Positions 1 to 8,462 of a stretch of DNA of 64,000 bases are shown here, in pieces. The first letter of the stretch is position 1. Every line of letters starts with the position of its first letter. Both the position numbers and the translations under genes were made by a program. The notes beneath the pieces were generated by a model. It was not told the DNA's origin, searched no databases, and worked only from the letters and a program-made list of their open reading frames with translations. The stretch is from Actinomycetes bacterium (lineage in GTDB: Bacteria; Actinomycetota; Acidimicrobiia; Acidimicrobiales; RAAP-2): NCBI GenBank assembly GCA_021798955.1, contig JAJZBK010000001.1:1-64000 (forward strand). Direction: 5' to 3'.

Positions 1-490
1 CCAGCCCATCGTCGGCATGGCGGCCGTCCCCGGCGGGGGCGGCTACTGGGAGGTGGCCTCAGACGGCGGCATCTTCTCCTTCGGCGATGCCCAGTTCTAC
101 GGCTCGATGGGCGGTCATCCCCTGAACCAGCCCATCGTCGGGATGGCGGCCGTCCCCGGCGGGGGCGGCTACTGGGAGGTGGCCTCAGACGGCGGCATCT
201 TCTCCTTCGGCGATGCCCAGTTCTACGGGTCGATGGGCGGTCACCCCTTGAACCAGCCGGTCGTCGGCATGGCGGCCGTCCCCGGCGGGGGCGGCTACTG
301 GGAGGTGGCCTCTGACGGAGGGATCTTCTCCTTCGGCGATGCCCAGTTCTACGGCTCGATGGGCGGTCACCCCTTGAACCAGCCCATCGTCGGCATGGCG
401 GCCGTCCCCGGTGGGGGCGGCTACTGGGAGGCGGCCGCAGACGGCGGCATCTTCTCCTTCGGCGATGCCCAGTTCTACGGGTCGTTGGGC
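1..490 (+). repeat. 126-bp in-frame tandem repeat, about 3.9 copies visible
   Basis: Near-identical units start at 17, 143, 269 and 395 (126 bp = 42 codons). Differences are mainly silent or conservative (PIV/PVV, EVA/EAA). The high nucleotide identity, including third positions, implies recent duplication or gene conversion. The array continues beyond the left edge. Confidence 0.95.
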
Positions 491-493
491 TGA
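2..493 (+). CDS. C-terminal part of a repeat-rich surface protein (5' end outside window)
   Basis: The reading frame is open from the window edge to a TGA at 491-493, so only the C-terminal ~163 residues are visible. They consist almost entirely of a 42-residue repeat built around [20 protein letters not shown], ending in a last copy that is cut after FYGSLG. Each repeat is Gly-rich with regularly spaced Trp, Tyr and Phe, as in beta-propeller or beta-solenoid surface proteins. I associate this repeat with predicted secreted proteins of Acidimicrobiia, where it often follows a catalytic or glycan-related N-terminal domain. The function of the missing N-terminus cannot be seen. A strong hairpin follows the stop codon. 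Confidence 0.8.
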   Translation, partial: QPIVGMAAVPGGGGYWEVASDGGIFSFGDAQFYGSMGGHPLNQPIVGMAAVPGGGGYWEVASDGGIFSFGDAQFYGSMGGHPLNQPVVGMAAVPGGGGYWEVASDGGIFSFGDAQFYGSMGGHPLNQPIVGMAAVPGGGGYWEAAADGGIFSFGDAQFYGSLG

Positions 494-510
494 GCAGTTG
501 GCTCGCGGCA

Positions 511-554
511 CTGACGACCATCCGGCGCTCCTTCGGACGCCGGATGGTCGTCAG
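511..554. terminator. Bidirectional terminator hairpin between convergent genes
   Basis: A perfect 17-bp inverted repeat (511-527 pairs with 538-554, CTGACGACCATCCGGCG and its complement) encloses a 10-nt loop. It sits 17 bp after the stop of the surface-protein gene and contains the stop codon of the oppositely oriented amidase gene (551-553), so one stem can end both transcripts. No clear U-tract is present, as is common in high-GC actinobacteria. Confidence 0.8.
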
Positions 555-1975
555 TCCGTGGTCCCGAACCCGGGGGGCGCCAGCAAGTCGAAGCCGATGG
601 CTTCTTCGAGCGCCGCTGCGGCCCGCAAGACGACCAGGTCTCCGTGCTGAGGCCCGATCAACTGGAGCCCGACCGGCAGGCCGGCACCGGTCAGACCAAT
701 GCACACCGTGGCGGCCGGTGAGCCCGTCAGGTTGAACGGATAGGTGAACTTCACCCAGTTGGCGTCCACCCTGCCGTTGACGAGCCCAGACCCGTCGAGG
801 GATCGGCTCGGTGCGGCCGCGGCTGTCGTCGGCGTGACCAGCAGGCGATTGGCCCGGAACACGTCGACGAGGTGCAGGTTCAGCTCGTGGCACCGGTCCT
901 CGGCCCGCACCAGGTCGAGTGCGCTGAGGTGCGAGGCACCCTCGACAACCATGCCGAGCACCGGGTCGACCTCCTCCCACGCAGGCGTCCCCCGGAGGTC
1001 GGCCAGCGTACGGAGGTTGTACGCACCGGCCAACGTCAACCAGTCGTCGACGGGGTCCGCGGCGAAGACCTCGTCGACCTCGGTGACCTCCGCCCCCAGC
1101 GAGCCGAGCACACCGACGGCACGTTCGCACAGGGCCAGCACCTCGGCGTCGACCTCTGCGTACCCGAGCGTGGGAGACCACGCCACCTGACGTGGGACGC
1201 GTGGGTGCTCCAGCGCGGCGCGCCACGACGCCTCAGGCTTCGGCAGGGAGCGTAGGTCCGTCGGTTCGGGGCCCACGACGACCTCGAGCGCCTCGACGAC
1301 GTCCACCAGGCGGCGGGCAATCGGACCCTTGGTCGACAGGTGGTGCCAGTCGGGGGGCACCGATCCGCCGGAGGGGACCCGCCCCAGGGAGGGCTTGACG
1401 CCGGTCAGTCCGCAGCAGGCCGACGGGATGCGGATCGACCCGCCTCCGTCAGACCCCGTGGCCAGCGGCACCATCCCCGACGCGACCGCCGCCGCGCTCC
1501 CTCCCGACGAGCCGCCCGGGGTGTGCTCGACGTTCCACGGGTTGGCCGTAGCACCGAACAGCCGGTTGTCGGTCACCGACTTCCATCCGAGCTCGGGCGT
1601 GTTGGTCTTGCCTACCACGACACATCCAGCAGCCACCAAGCGGGCCACCAGTACCGAGTCCTCGGTTGCCGGAGCCCGACCGCCCGCCAGCGCAGCCGAC
1701 CCGAGCGTCGTCACGAACCCCGCCGCGTCCTCGAGGTCCTTCACGCCGATGGGAATGCCGGCCAACGGACCCGGGTCGAACCCCCTCGACACCCGTTCGT
1801 CGATCGCCCTGGCGGCTTGTAGGGCGCGATCGGCGTCGACGGCCACGAAGGCGTTGAGCGCCGGGTTGTCGGTCTCGATCCGTTCGAGCGCGTGGGTCAC
1901 GAGCTCACGAGCGGACTGCTCGCCTGATCGCACCCGCCCGGCCAGCTCGGCGAGGTGCTCGGTACGGAAGTCCAT
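551..1975 (-). CDS. Amidase (amidase-signature family)
   Basis: The 474-residue protein has the whole amidase-signature fold region. Lys79 lies in GIPIGVKD, a Gly/Ser-rich stretch HTPGGSSGGS spans 151-160, and the likely nucleophile Ser180 lies in GSDGGGSIRIP. This is the Lys-cisSer-Ser triad of the family. Such enzymes hydrolyse carboxamides; the physiological substrate cannot be told from sequence, and there is no GatB neighbour, so it is unlikely to be GatA. I chose the ATG at 1975 (MDFRTEHL) because homology begins there; the frame is open further upstream, but those codons look non-coding. It is divergent from the VOC gene across ~130 bp, and its stop lies in the shared terminator. Confidence 0.9.
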   Translation of the reverse strand: MDFRTEHLAELAGRVRSGEQSARELVTHALERIETDNPALNAFVAVDADRALQAARAIDERVSRGFDPGPLAGIPIGVKDLEDAAGFVTTLGSAALAGGRAPATEDSVLVARLVAAGCVVVGKTNTPELGWKSVTDNRLFGATANPWNVEHTPGGSSGGSAAAVASGMVPLATGSDGGGSIRIPSACCGLTGVKPSLGRVPSGGSVPPDWHHLSTKGPIARRLVDVVEALEVVVGPEPTDLRSLPKPEASWRAALEHPRVPRQVAWSPTLGYAEVDAEVLALCERAVGVLGSLGAEVTEVDEVFAADPVDDWLTLAGAYNLRTLADLRGTPAWEEVDPVLGMVVEGASHLSALDLVRAEDRCHELNLHLVDVFRANRLLVTPTTAAAAPSRSLDGSGLVNGRVDANWVKFTYPFNLTGSPAATVCIGLTGAGLPVGLQLIGPQHGDLVVLRAAAALEEAIGFDLLAPPGFGTTD

Positions 1976-2108
1976 CGTCGGACCGTACCGCCGGCAGGTC
2001 GCCGGCTCAAGGCCCCGGACGACGCCACCAACGCCTGCCAACTCGACGGGACGTTCCCACTCCGGCCAAGGTGTGCCACGGCAACCGACAGCTCACGGAG
2101 GCACACAG

Positions 2109-3050
2109 ATGGGCTCACCGAATGACAGGATCGTGCTCGACCACGTGGCACACGCCGTCGTGCGTTGGCAGGACGCCTGGACCCGCTACGCCGTCGACCT
2201 CGGTGCCCGGTGGGCGTCGGGCGTCTCGGGCGGCGCCGGCTTCTCCCCCGCTCAGCTTCGGTTCGGCAACGGTGCTCGCCTCGAGCTGCTGATGCCAAGC
2301 AGAACCGAGAGCAACGACTTCCTTGCCCGGTTCCTCGATCGCCATGGACCCGGTGCCCACCACGTGACCTTCAAGGTCCCCGACCTCGATCGCGCCATTG
2401 ACGCGGCGAGAACAGCCGGGCTCACGCCGATCGGGATCCAGCGCTCCGATCCCGCCTGGCAGGAAGCCTTCCTGTCGCCGCGCCAGGCCACCGGCGTCGT
2501 CGTGCAGCTGGCCCAGGCAGCTGGTGACTGGGCGACCGAGGCGCCCGAGGACTTCCCGACCAGCGCCCGGACCTTCTCGGATGGCACCCCCATCCCTCCG
2601 GCCCACCTCGACTTGGTCGTGCACGCGGTCGCCCGGCTCGACGAGGGCCTCGCCCTCTTCGCCGGGCTCCTCGGGGGGACGGAGGTCGGCCGCGGCGAAC
2701 AGGACGGAGTCGTCTGGGCCGAGCTTCGTTGGTCGGGTCCTCTCGGCCTGCGCCTCGTCGCTCCGGCGGACGACGGGCTCACCAACCCGCTCGCCTCCTG
2801 GATCGGCGGTCGATCAGGGCGCATCCACCACCTCCACCTCACCGCCGCCGAGCCGGACAGCGTGACCGGGGCACGACCGAGCGGGCTCCCCAGTGTCCTC
2901 TCGTCGCCGCCGCTGTCGGCGCCGCTGGCATCGTCGGTGGCACCCGGGTCACCCCGGCTCGATCGGTCTCCCTCCTCGGCCTCGCCGTTCGAAGTTCCCC
3001 CCGAAGCCAACCTGGGGCTCCGCCTCGTCCTCACCCAGGCCGAGCCATGA
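2109..3050 (+). CDS. VOC (glyoxalase/dioxygenase-fold) family protein
   Basis: A 313-residue protein with two vicinal-oxygen-chelate-like modules: one from about residue 8 (LDHVAHAVVRWQDAW) with a metal-ligand-like His in HHVTFKVPDLD, and a second from about 160 (HLDLVVHAVARLDEGLALF) with a later IHHLHLT segment. Paired modules are typical of glyoxalases, ring-cleaving dioxygenases and related isomerases; the reaction is not identifiable. The ATG at 2109 has a GGAGG at 2097-2101, 7 nt upstream, which settles the start although the frame is open far upstream. Confidence 0.82.
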   Translation: MGSPNDRIVLDHVAHAVVRWQDAWTRYAVDLGARWASGVSGGAGFSPAQLRFGNGARLELLMPSRTESNDFLARFLDRHGPGAHHVTFKVPDLDRAIDAARTAGLTPIGIQRSDPAWQEAFLSPRQATGVVVQLAQAAGDWATEAPEDFPTSARTFSDGTPIPPAHLDLVVHAVARLDEGLALFAGLLGGTEVGRGEQDGVVWAELRWSGPLGLRLVAPADDGLTNPLASWIGGRSGRIHHLHLTAAEPDSVTGARPSGLPSVLSSPPLSAPLASSVAPGSPRLDRSPSSASPFEVPPEANLGLRLVLTQAEP

Positions 3051-3133
3051 CGCCGCCGCGCGGCGACGGGCAGAACTGCCCACCCGACCGTTTCTCTCGC
3101 CACCCCGCTTCCGCTCCCCGTGGCCCGAACCGG

Positions 3134-3139
3134 TAGCCT
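3134..3139 (+). promoter_or_regulatory. -10 box of a leaderless promoter
   Basis: TAGCCT lies exactly 6 nt before the ATG at 3146, with no Shine-Dalgarno sequence between, so transcription probably begins at the start codon. Confidence 0.5.
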
Positions 3140-3145
3140 CGTGCC

Positions 3146-3847
3146 ATGACGCCGGGACGCGAGCATGGCAACGACGCTCCACCGCCGGCCAGCCGGCCAC
3201 GGTCGAGCCGGTGGAGCCCGTCGGCGAGCCGGGCGACCAACCGCCCGGGCGGCCGCTCGGACTTTTCCGTCAAGTGGGCGATCGACCGTCTCGACGACCG
3301 TGAGAAGCGGTTCTCCTTCGCCGCTTCGGGCGGTGCCGCCCTGTTCGCGCTGATCATCTACTTCAGCGAGACCACCAACAAGTCCTTCCGCCTCGCCAAG
3401 GGGCAGCTGACCCCCCAGGGCACCCTCACCGTCGGCTTGATCGCCGCGGCACTCCTGCTCGTCGTCACCTTCGTTGGCCGACGCGCCCCGGTCGGCTTCG
3501 TAGCCCTCTTCACCGGTGCGGCCTTCGGCACCTATCTGTTCCTCGGGCTCCCGTTCTTCGCCCTCGCCGTCTGGCTGCTCTACCGCTCCTACAAGATCCA
3601 ACGCCAAGCGGCCACCGCCCGGCGCACCGAGGCCGGAACCACCGGTGGGACGGGCACGGCACCGGGGTCGCGCCCTGCGACGTCGACTGGTCGTGGCGCG
3701 TCGACTGCCTCCGGGCGGCGAACGGCGCCCGCTCGCTCGGGACCCGTCGCCAACAAGCGGTTCACCCCGAAGGCCCCACGACGCCCTCCCCCGCCACCAC
3801 CCAAACCGTCGCGCCGCGAACGCCGGCAGCAAGAAGCGACCAGCTGA
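3146..3847 (+). CDS. Hypothetical multi-pass membrane protein with basic Pro-rich tail
   Basis: 233 residues. A disordered, Pro/Arg/Ser-rich N-terminus (1-45) precedes DRLDDREKRFSF and a membrane segment (about 57-74). Two or three further hydrophobic stretches follow (about 92-110 and 115-145). The C-terminal ~80 residues are Ala/Arg/Pro-rich with many Lys and Arg and end in a run of prolines, suggesting a cytoplasmic tail. I do not recognise the family; similar small membrane proteins with the DREKRFSF-like lead-in occur in actinobacteria. It stands alone, convergent with the TetR gene across a hairpin. Confidence 0.75.
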   Translation: MTPGREHGNDAPPPASRPRSSRWSPSASRATNRPGGRSDFSVKWAIDRLDDREKRFSFAASGGAALFALIIYFSETTNKSFRLAKGQLTPQGTLTVGLIAAALLLVVTFVGRRAPVGFVALFTGAAFGTYLFLGLPFFALAVWLLYRSYKIQRQAATARRTEAGTTGGTGTAPGSRPATSTGRGASTASGRRTAPARSGPVANKRFTPKAPRRPPPPPPKPSRRERRQQEATS

Positions 3848-3927
3848 CGACCAGGGGCCGACGCCACTGCGTTGCCGGCCTTGGCGGCGTGGACGACGTC
3901 ACCTGCTGACGCGACGGGGGCTCGACG

Positions 3928-3949
3928 GGAGCGGGACGGCGCCCGCTCC
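3928..3949. terminator. Hairpin between convergent genes
   Basis: GGAGCGGG (3928-3935) pairs with CCCGCTCC (3942-3949) around a 6-nt loop in the 126-bp gap between the membrane-protein gene and the end of the TetR gene. It probably serves both strands; there is no T-tract. Confidence 0.5.
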
Positions 3950-3973
3950 TCGCGCCGTCCCCGGGTGCCCTCA

Positions 3974-4702
3974 TCAGTCCAGACCACCGGCGACCAACGC
4001 GGCGTGCAAGAGGTCGAGCAGCTCGCGACGTCGCCGGACGAGCGACCGGGACGTGGGCTCTTCACCCAGCGCCCGGAGCACTTCGACCTCGGTGAGCATG
4101 CCGATCACCGTCGAGTAGAGCGCCACCAGGAGCAGGTTCGGGTCGTGTCGGCGCAGGCGGCCCGCATCCATCTCGTCCTCGAAAAAGGCAGCTGCCCGCT
4201 CTGCCAACGGCCTCAGGGCAGTGAGGAAGCGGGTCGACGCCGGCGGGCCGATCCGGCCCGTCTCCCGCACGAGGCCAAGGATCTCCGGGCGACGGGCAGA
4301 CAGTCGGAACACCGACCGGACCACCGCCTCCACTTTTGCCCAACCGCCACCCGCCCCCTCGAGGGAGGCTTCGAGCATCGTGGAGAGCTCGGCCGCGCAG
4401 CCGTCGACCACGGCTTCGAGCAGGGCTTCCTTCGACGGGAACCAGTAGAGAATGGTCTGCTTGCGCACGTGCAGGCTGACCGCCAGGGCGTCCAGCGACG
4501 TCTCTCGGTACCCCCGATCGGCGAACGAGGCGAGCGCAGCCCGCAGGATGCGCTCGGCGGTCCCTGCCGGGGCCCCGGACGGCGAGCCCTCGACGGCGAG
4601 CACCGCTCCGCGGCGGCCCCCGCCTGGGCTCGCCCCGCCCGCCGACGCCGTCACGCTCCCCGCCGCCCTCGCTCTCGCCACCGACGGTGTCGCCCGATCC
4701 AT
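3974..4702 (-). CDS. TetR-family transcriptional repressor
   Basis: 242 residues with a helix-turn-helix at about 48-95 (TAERILRAALASFADRGYRETSLDALA, then VRKQTILYWFPSKEALLEAV), the classic TetR N-terminal domain. An all-helical ligand-binding domain follows. The first ~45 residues are a Gly/Ala/Pro-rich extension; a GTG at 4603 would give a more usual length. I keep the ATG at 4702 because a TACCAT -10 box lies 7 nt upstream on this strand. The start codon overlaps a perfect palindrome that also covers the promoter of the divergent lipid operon, so it very likely represses both itself and that operon. Confidence 0.88.
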   Translation of the reverse strand: MDRATPSVARARAAGSVTASAGGASPGGGRRGAVLAVEGSPSGAPAGTAERILRAALASFADRGYRETSLDALAVSLHVRKQTILYWFPSKEALLEAVVDGCAAELSTMLEASLEGAGGGWAKVEAVVRSVFRLSARRPEILGLVRETGRIGPPASTRFLTALRPLAERAAAFFEDEMDAGRLRRHDPNLLLVALYSTVIGMLTEVEVLRALGEEPTSRSLVRRRRELLDLLHAALVAGGLD

Positions 4703-4717
4703 CTACCATATGGTAGA
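4702..4717. promoter_or_regulatory. 16-bp perfect palindromic operator on divergent -10 boxes
   Basis: TCTACCATATGGTAGA is a perfect 16-bp palindrome. On the plus strand it overlaps TAGACA (4714-4719), 6 nt before the GTG at 4726. On the minus strand it contains TACCAT (4715-4710), 7 nt before the ATG at 4702. A TetR dimer bound here would block both leaderless promoters. The palindrome is seen; its role as the TetR operator is inferred from position. Confidence 0.8.
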
Positions 4718-4725
4718 CAGACGCC

Positions 4726-7185
4726 GTGACCAGCGTCGACGTGGCCCTTGGAGGGTCCCGGTTCTTCGTCACCGGTGCGACCGGGTTCCTCGGGACGGCG
4801 CTCGTCGAGCGGATCCTGCGGACCATCCCCGACAGCGAGGTCGTCCTCCTCGTCCGACCGGGTCGCCGCTCAAGCCCGACCGAACGGATCCGACGCGAAG
4901 TCCTGAAGAACGACTGCTTCGACCGGTTGCGCGAGGAGCTGGGCCACGCCTTCGACGACGCCCTCGCCCGACGGGTCACCGCCGTCGCCGGAGACGTGGG
5001 GAGCGACGGTCTCGGCCTCGACGACGACGGGCTGGCCGCACTGGCGCGCTGCGACGTGGTGGTGCACTCGGCGGCGACGGTCAGCTTCGATGCACCGCTC
5101 GACGCCGCCGTCGAGGTCAACCTCCTCGGCCCCTCACGGGTCGCGGCGGCGATGGTGGCCGCCCGGACGGTCGCTGCTCGTGACGGCGACACGGGCCCCC
5201 GCCATCTCATCGCCGTCTCCACGGCCTACGTCGCCGCCACCCACCAGGGCGAGGTCGCCGAGGACCTGGTCGGAAGCGGCCGCTTCGCCGTCGACGTCGA
5301 CTGGCGCGCCGAGGTCGTCGCGGCGCGACGGCAGCGCAGCGACGCAGAAGCCGAGTCGCGCCGTCCCGAGCAGCTGGCCCGCTTCGCCGCCGAAGCCCGG
5401 CGCGAGCTCGGGTCCGCCGGCGTCCACCTCCTCGCCGCCCGCGCCGAGCGCCAGCGTGAGGAGTGGGTCCGCCACCACCTGGTCGAGGTGGGCAAGGCGC
5501 GCGCTCGGTCGCTTGGTTGGCCCGATGCCTACCCCTACACGAAAGCCCTCGGCGAGCGGGCCCTCGTGGAGCAGTTCGCCGATGCCGTCCCGATCACCAT
5601 CGTGCGGCCGTCCATCATCGAGTCGGCCCTGGCCGAGCCGCGCCCCGGGTGGATCCGCGGCTTCCGGATGGCCGAGCCCATCATCGTCTCCTACGCCCGC
5701 GGGCTCCTCAAGGAGTTCCCCGGTGTCCCCGAGGGGATCATCGACGTGATCCCGGTCGACCTGGTCGTCGCCGCCATCATCGCCGCGGCGGCACGTGGCC
5801 CGCTCCGCGGTCCCGCTTCCGATGACGCACCCGTGGTCCAGAGCCCCGAAGTCCTCCACGTCGCCTCCGGCGTCCGCAACCCGCTCCGCTACGGGCGCCT
5901 GGTCGAGCTGGTGCAGGCGTGGTTCTCCGAGCATCCCCTCTACGACGGCGACGGGCAGCCGATCACCGTGCCCGAGTGGTCCTTCCCCGGTCGCGGTCGG
6001 GTCCAGCGTCAGCTCAGCCGGGCGGGGCAGCTGATGGGGCTGGCCGAACGGGCCGTCGGTGCCCTGCCCATTCGGGGTCGGCAGGCCGCCTGGGTCGCCG
6101 CCCTCGAGGAGCGCCACCTGTTGGCCGACCGGGCGCTCGGCTACGTCGAGCTCTACGGCTCGTACACGGAGACGGAGGCGCGCTACCGGGTCGACCGTCT
6201 CCTTGCCCTGTGGGACACCCTCGATGACGCCGACAAGGACCGGTACTGCTTCGACCCGGCTGTGGTCGACTGGGGCCACTACGTGCACCACGTCCACCTG
6301 CCGTCGGTCGTCCTGCATGCCAGGGTCCGGACCACGCCGGGACGCTCCTCCCAGGTGCCCCGGTCCGAACGAGCCATCGCCGCCATCCTCTCGCCCGACC
6401 GGCACTTAGCCGCCTTCGACCTCGAGAACACCCTGGTGGCGTCCAACGTCGTCGCCTCCTACGCCTGGCTGGCGTCACGCCACCTCTCACCGTGGCACCG
6501 GGCTTCCTTCGTCGGCGAGCTCCTCCTCCAGGCCCCCTCGCTACTGGCACTCGACCGCCGCGACCGGGGCGACTTCTTGCGGGCCTTCTACCGGCGCTAC
6601 GAGGGCGCCTCGGCAGCCGAACTCCGCGACGACAGCTGGGAGCTCTTCTCCCACCTGCTCCTCGCCAAGTCGTACCCGGCCGCCATCGCCCGAGTCCGCC
6701 GCCACCGGTCGCTCGGTCACCGCACGGTCCTCATCACCGGGGCACTCGACCTCGTCGTGGAACCGCTCCGTCCCCTCTTCGACGACGTCGTCTGCGCCCG
6801 TCTCGACGAACGGGACGGTCGCTTCACCGGACAGCTACGTGACCTGCCGCCGATCGGCGAGGCCCGGGCCCACGTGCTCGCCGAGTACGCCCAAGCAGAG
6901 GGCCTCCGTCTCGAGGAGTCGATGGCGTATGCCGACTCGGCCAGCGACCTCCCCCTCCTCGAGGCCGTCGGCTTCCCGGTTGCCGTCAACCCCGAAGCCA
7001 AGCTGGCCGCCATCGCCCGGCGACGTGGTTGGCACGTCGAGCACTGGGCGCCGGCCGAAGGCGGCGCCCGCCCGATCGTGCCGCTCGGACCGCGCTCCAC
7101 CCGCACCATGGCCGGGCCGAGCCAGGCGTCCCTCGTGGGCGCGCGTCGGCGGAACCGACCCGGTGCCCACCAGGACGGCCGATGA
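4726..7185 (+). CDS. Fatty acyl-CoA reductase-like SDR fused to a HAD-IB phosphatase-like domain
   Basis: An 819-residue two-domain protein. Residues ~10-320 form an extended SDR domain of the male-sterility/thioester-reductase type: nucleotide motif GATGFLG (17-23) and catalytic YPYTK (Tyr269, Lys273). A linker with FAR-like C-terminal sequence follows. From about 560 there is a HAD-IB domain whose first motif reads FDLENT, with Asp565 present but the usual second Asp replaced by Glu567; later motifs are ITGALD and ADSASDLPLL. Such reductases convert acyl-CoA or acyl-ACP to aldehyde or alcohol with NAD(P)H; the HAD domain's substrate is unknown. It is the first gene of a four-gene operon, with a likely leaderless GTG start. 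Confidence 0.85.
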   Translation: MTSVDVALGGSRFFVTGATGFLGTALVERILRTIPDSEVVLLVRPGRRSSPTERIRREVLKNDCFDRLREELGHAFDDALARRVTAVAGDVGSDGLGLDDDGLAALARCDVVVHSAATVSFDAPLDAAVEVNLLGPSRVAAAMVAARTVAARDGDTGPRHLIAVSTAYVAATHQGEVAEDLVGSGRFAVDVDWRAEVVAARRQRSDAEAESRRPEQLARFAAEARRELGSAGVHLLAARAERQREEWVRHHLVEVGKARARSLGWPDAYPYTKALGERALVEQFADAVPITIVRPSIIESALAEPRPGWIRGFRMAEPIIVSYARGLLKEFPGVPEGIIDVIPVDLVVAAIIAAAARGPLRGPASDDAPVVQSPEVLHVASGVRNPLRYGRLVELVQAWFSEHPLYDGDGQPITVPEWSFPGRGRVQRQLSRAGQLMGLAERAVGALPIRGRQAAWVAALEERHLLADRALGYVELYGSYTETEARYRVDRLLALWDTLDDADKDRYCFDPAVVDWGHYVHHVHLPSVVLHARVRTTPGRSSQVPRSERAIAAILSPDRHLAAFDLENTLVASNVVASYAWLASRHLSPWHRASFVGELLLQAPSLLALDRRDRGDFLRAFYRRYEGASAAELRDDSWELFSHLLLAKSYPAAIARVRRHRSLGHRTVLITGALDLVVEPLRPLFDDVVCARLDERDGRFTGQLRDLPPIGEARAHVLAEYAQAEGLRLEESMAYADSASDLPLLEAVGFPVAVNPEAKLAAIARRRGWHVEHWAPAEGGARPIVPLGPRSTRTMAGPSQASLVGARRRNRPGAHQDGR

Positions 7186-8462
7186 AGGCGCTCGTCTACG
7201 AACGCAACGTGCCTCGCGTCGCTGCCGCTCGGCTGGCCTCGATGGTGGCCTCGGGACGCGGGGCCCACGTCGGCCCGCTCCGCCTGCTCGACGTCGACAC
7301 GCCGGACCTTCCTGCCGACGACTGGTACCACCTCCGTCCGACACTGTCGGGTATCTGCGGCTCCGACCTCGCCACCGTCGACGGCCGGAGCTCGCGCTAC
7401 TTCGAGGACGTCGTCAGCTTCCCCTTCGTGCCCGGCCACGAAGTCGTCGGCATCCTCACCGACGGCGGCGTCGACAGCTCGGGCAATCGGCTTGCCCCAG
7501 GGACCCGTGCCGTCATCGAGCCGGTCCTCGGTTGCCGTCCTCGCCACGTCCAACCACCCTGTCCGTCCTGTGCGTCAGGCAGCACCGAGCGGTGCGGCCA
7601 TCTCACCGACGGCCTGCTCGCCCCGGGGCTGCAAACCGGCTTCTGTGCCGACACCGGCGGCGGCTGGTCGACTGCCGGCCTGGTCGCCCACGCCTCCCAG
7701 CTCCACGCCGTGCCCGACTCGCTCGACGACGAAGCTGCCGTCGTCGTCGAGCCGACCGCCTGTGCGGTACACGCCGCCCTGGCTGCATCCGTGCCGTCCG
7801 GCGCGACCGTCGTCGTCCTCGGTGCTGGGACGCTGGGGCTCGCCACTGTCGCCGCGCTCACCCACCTCGTCCGACCCGCGACTCCTCACACCGTCCTGGT
7901 GGGTGCCAAGCACCGCGTCCAACAGCAGCTCGCCGAGCGGTTCGGTGCCGACGTCGTCGTGCCACCCAACCAGCTCGCCCGAACCGTCCGACGAGCGACC
8001 GGCTCGTTGGCCCTCGGTGGACGGCTGACCGACGGCGCCGACGTCGTCTTCGACTGCGTCGGCTCGGCTGACTCCCTCACTACCTCGCTCGGACTGGCCC
8101 GGCCCGGTGGGACGATCGTCCTCGTCGGCATGCCCGGACGAGTAGCCGTCGACCTCGCCGTCCTGTGGCACCGCGAGCTCCGTCTGGTCGGCGCCTACGC
8201 CTACGGGACCGAGCCGGGGTGGGCGCCGCCCGGCGCCAACGGCGCGGCTCACGACGTGCCATCCGAGGAGCAAGCCCCCTCACCCCGCACGTTCGACCTC
8301 GCCTTGTCACTCGTCTCCGCTGCCGACCTCGGGACCCTGGTGTCGGCCGCCTACCCGCTCGAGCGGTACGAAGAGGCCTTGGCCCACGCCGGGTCGGCGG
8401 GACGACGCGGCGCCGTCAAGATCGTCTTCGACCTCCGCACCCGGAAAGGAACCCCCTCATGA
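7182..8462 (+). CDS. Zinc-dependent alcohol dehydrogenase (MDR family)
   Basis: 426 residues. The N-terminal GroES-like domain has the catalytic-zinc motif GICGSDLATVDGR and a PGHEVVG motif, followed by a Cys-rich lobe PPCPSCASGSTERC that could hold the structural zinc. The Rossmann domain has VVLGAGTLGLATVAAL. It should oxidise an alcohol or reduce an aldehyde with NAD(P); given its partner reductase, a long-chain aldehyde/alcohol is a plausible substrate (inference). The ATG overlaps the preceding stop by 4 bp (ATGA), so translation is coupled. Insertions around 350-390 make it longer than a typical MDR enzyme. Confidence 0.88.
   Translation: MKALVYERNVPRVAAARLASMVASGRGAHVGPLRLLDVDTPDLPADDWYHLRPTLSGICGSDLATVDGRSSRYFEDVVSFPFVPGHEVVGILTDGGVDSSGNRLAPGTRAVIEPVLGCRPRHVQPPCPSCASGSTERCGHLTDGLLAPGLQTGFCADTGGGWSTAGLVAHASQLHAVPDSLDDEAAVVVEPTACAVHAALAASVPSGATVVVLGAGTLGLATVAALTHLVRPATPHTVLVGAKHRVQQQLAERFGADVVVPPNQLARTVRRATGSLALGGRLTDGADVVFDCVGSADSLTTSLGLARPGGTIVLVGMPGRVAVDLAVLWHRELRLVGAYAYGTEPGWAPPGANGAAHDVPSEEQAPSPRTFDLALSLVSAADLGTLVSAAYPLERYEEALAHAGSAGRRGAVKIVFDLRTRKGTPS

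Noticed and set aside
2252-3832. 526-codon minus-strand open frame opposite the VOC gene
   Set aside because: Antisense shadow caused by high GC at third positions; amino-acid content (Arg/Gly/Ser-rich) is non-coding-like, while the plus strand has clear homology.
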